Assembly: GCF_026212465.1 (NCBI RefSeq)
Contig: NC_080048.1
Span: 32,743,254-32,807,253 of the forward strand
Source of the DNA: Amaranthus tricolor
Lineage: Eukaryota > Streptophyta > Magnoliopsida > Caryophyllales > Amaranthaceae
DNA: 64,000 bases
Direction of reading: 5' to 3'
The notes beneath the pieces are model-generated. The model searched no databases, was not told the origin of the DNA, and saw nothing but the letters and a program-made list of their open reading frames with translations. Positions 63,701 to 64,000 of the stretch are shown here, piece by piece. The position numbers were made by a program, and so were the translations under genes. Positions within the stretch are counted from its first letter, which is position 1, and every line of letters begins with the position of its first letter.

Positions 63701-63915
63701 AGTTAATCGATTCCAACTAACAACTTGTTTAAAATCAAAGAACGTTTTTAGAGAGTTTTTAGAGAGATAGTACCGTGTTTGAATTCGTATATATCCTACA
63801 AGGACGCGTATGACAATTCAATATATATAGGGTCGTGATAAAAATGTTCGGGATTACGTTTGAACTTTAAATTTAATTTTTTTAAAGTGATAATAGTGTT
63901 ATTAAGTGCGATTTA

Positions 63916-63966
63916 TAAATTCATAATTTTATTAGGAGGTTGGCGATAAATAAAAAAGATGACGAT
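63916..63966 (-). repeat. right terminal inverted repeat of the MULE
   Basis: Reverse complement begins ATCGTCATCT and includes TATCGCCAACC and AAATTATGAATTT, matching 56518-56566. Confidence 0.65.
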
Positions 63967-64000
63967 ATATAATAATCTCAAAATTAAAGTCAAATGGAAA

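Larger units (their letters stand above)
56518..63966. mobile_element. Mutator-like element (MULE) with mobile-domain gene and OTU-bearing transposase
   Basis: Imperfect inverted repeats of about 50 bp end the element: ATCGCCACCC...ATGAATTTG (56518-56566) and its counterpart ending GGTTGGCGAT...GATGACGAT (63916-63966). Each contains the ATCGCCAC/ATCGTCA motif twice. Inside, a plant-mobile-domain gene runs on the plus strand and a transposase gene on the minus strand, tail to tail. Long trinucleotide microsatellites lie near both ends. No clean 9-bp target duplication was found, and both genes carry lesions, so this is an old copy. The Cassandra solo LTR in it is younger. The total length is about 7.45 kb. 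Confidence 0.8.

Noticed and set aside
56491..63985. CTCAAAAATTAA and CTCAAAATTAA outside the MULE ends as its target duplication
   Set aside because: They differ by one base and lie 15-20 bp outside the recognised inverted repeats, so they may be chance in AT-rich DNA.

Overview
This is plant nuclear DNA: AT-rich, with spliced genes, a nuclear tRNA-Ser gene, trinucleotide microsatellites, and a dense, nested load of Class I and Class II transposable elements. The one large host gene is a SCARECROW (SCR) GRAS transcription factor of eudicot type. Repeated MITE-like ends of the form GACGGTCTCTC are, from memory, common in Caryophyllales (beet/spinach/quinoa relatives), but that assignment is only an inference.

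Layout. 1-10 kb: two small secreted proline-rich protein genes (930-1319 and 9571-9918, both minus), separated by a Ty1/copia element (2918-7279) whose pol is broken and internally deleted; each gene has a copy of one tRNA-derived SINE family near its 3' end. 12-23 kb: a young non-coding LTR element of LARD type (12756-17602, 557-bp LTRs that differ at about three positions, perfect 5-bp target duplication), then a second copia element (17916-22858, minus) with TA...CA rather than TG...CA LTR ends. 23-26 kb: an 846-bp foldback element with an (AT)n centre and a 1.55-kb Harbinger/Tourist-like element carrying CT-rich sequence that may be captured. 26.3-31.4 kb: SCR (minus), two exons joining at the intron position known for the family, with a 2.8-kb intron. 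32-51 kb: no host gene found; it holds MITEs, two copies of a second SINE family, two RTE-type LINE remnants (one with a 14-bp target duplication), two LTR-like fragments that share a terminus, a decayed tRNA-Lys(UUU) copy, and microsatellites. 51.7-54.1 kb: a 5'-truncated copia remnant with its 3' LTR, bordered immediately by a 771-bp Mutator-type MITE with a 10-bp target duplication. 55.2 kb: an intact tRNA-Ser(UGA) gene.

56.5-64.0 kb: a complete but decayed Mutator-like element (MULE) of about 7.4 kb with imperfect terminal inverted repeats. On the plus strand it carries a plant-mobile-domain (MAIN-like) gene. On the minus strand it carries a four-exon transposase gene with a zinc-finger-like N-terminus, a MULE transposase core, a SWIM zinc finger and a C-terminal OTU-type cysteine protease domain with its catalytic residues visible. 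A Cassandra solo LTR containing a 5S-rRNA-like pol III promoter has inserted in the mobile-domain exon with a perfect 5-bp target duplication. Both MULE genes now contain stops or frameshifts.

How it fits together: this is a repeat-rich interval around one developmental regulator. The most unusual items are the LARD (tandem repeats within its internal region, primer site matching tRNA-Lys-UUU), the TA...CA copia element, and the MULE that pairs a plant mobile domain gene with an OTU-bearing transposase. All element boundaries and LTR comparisons were read by eye.
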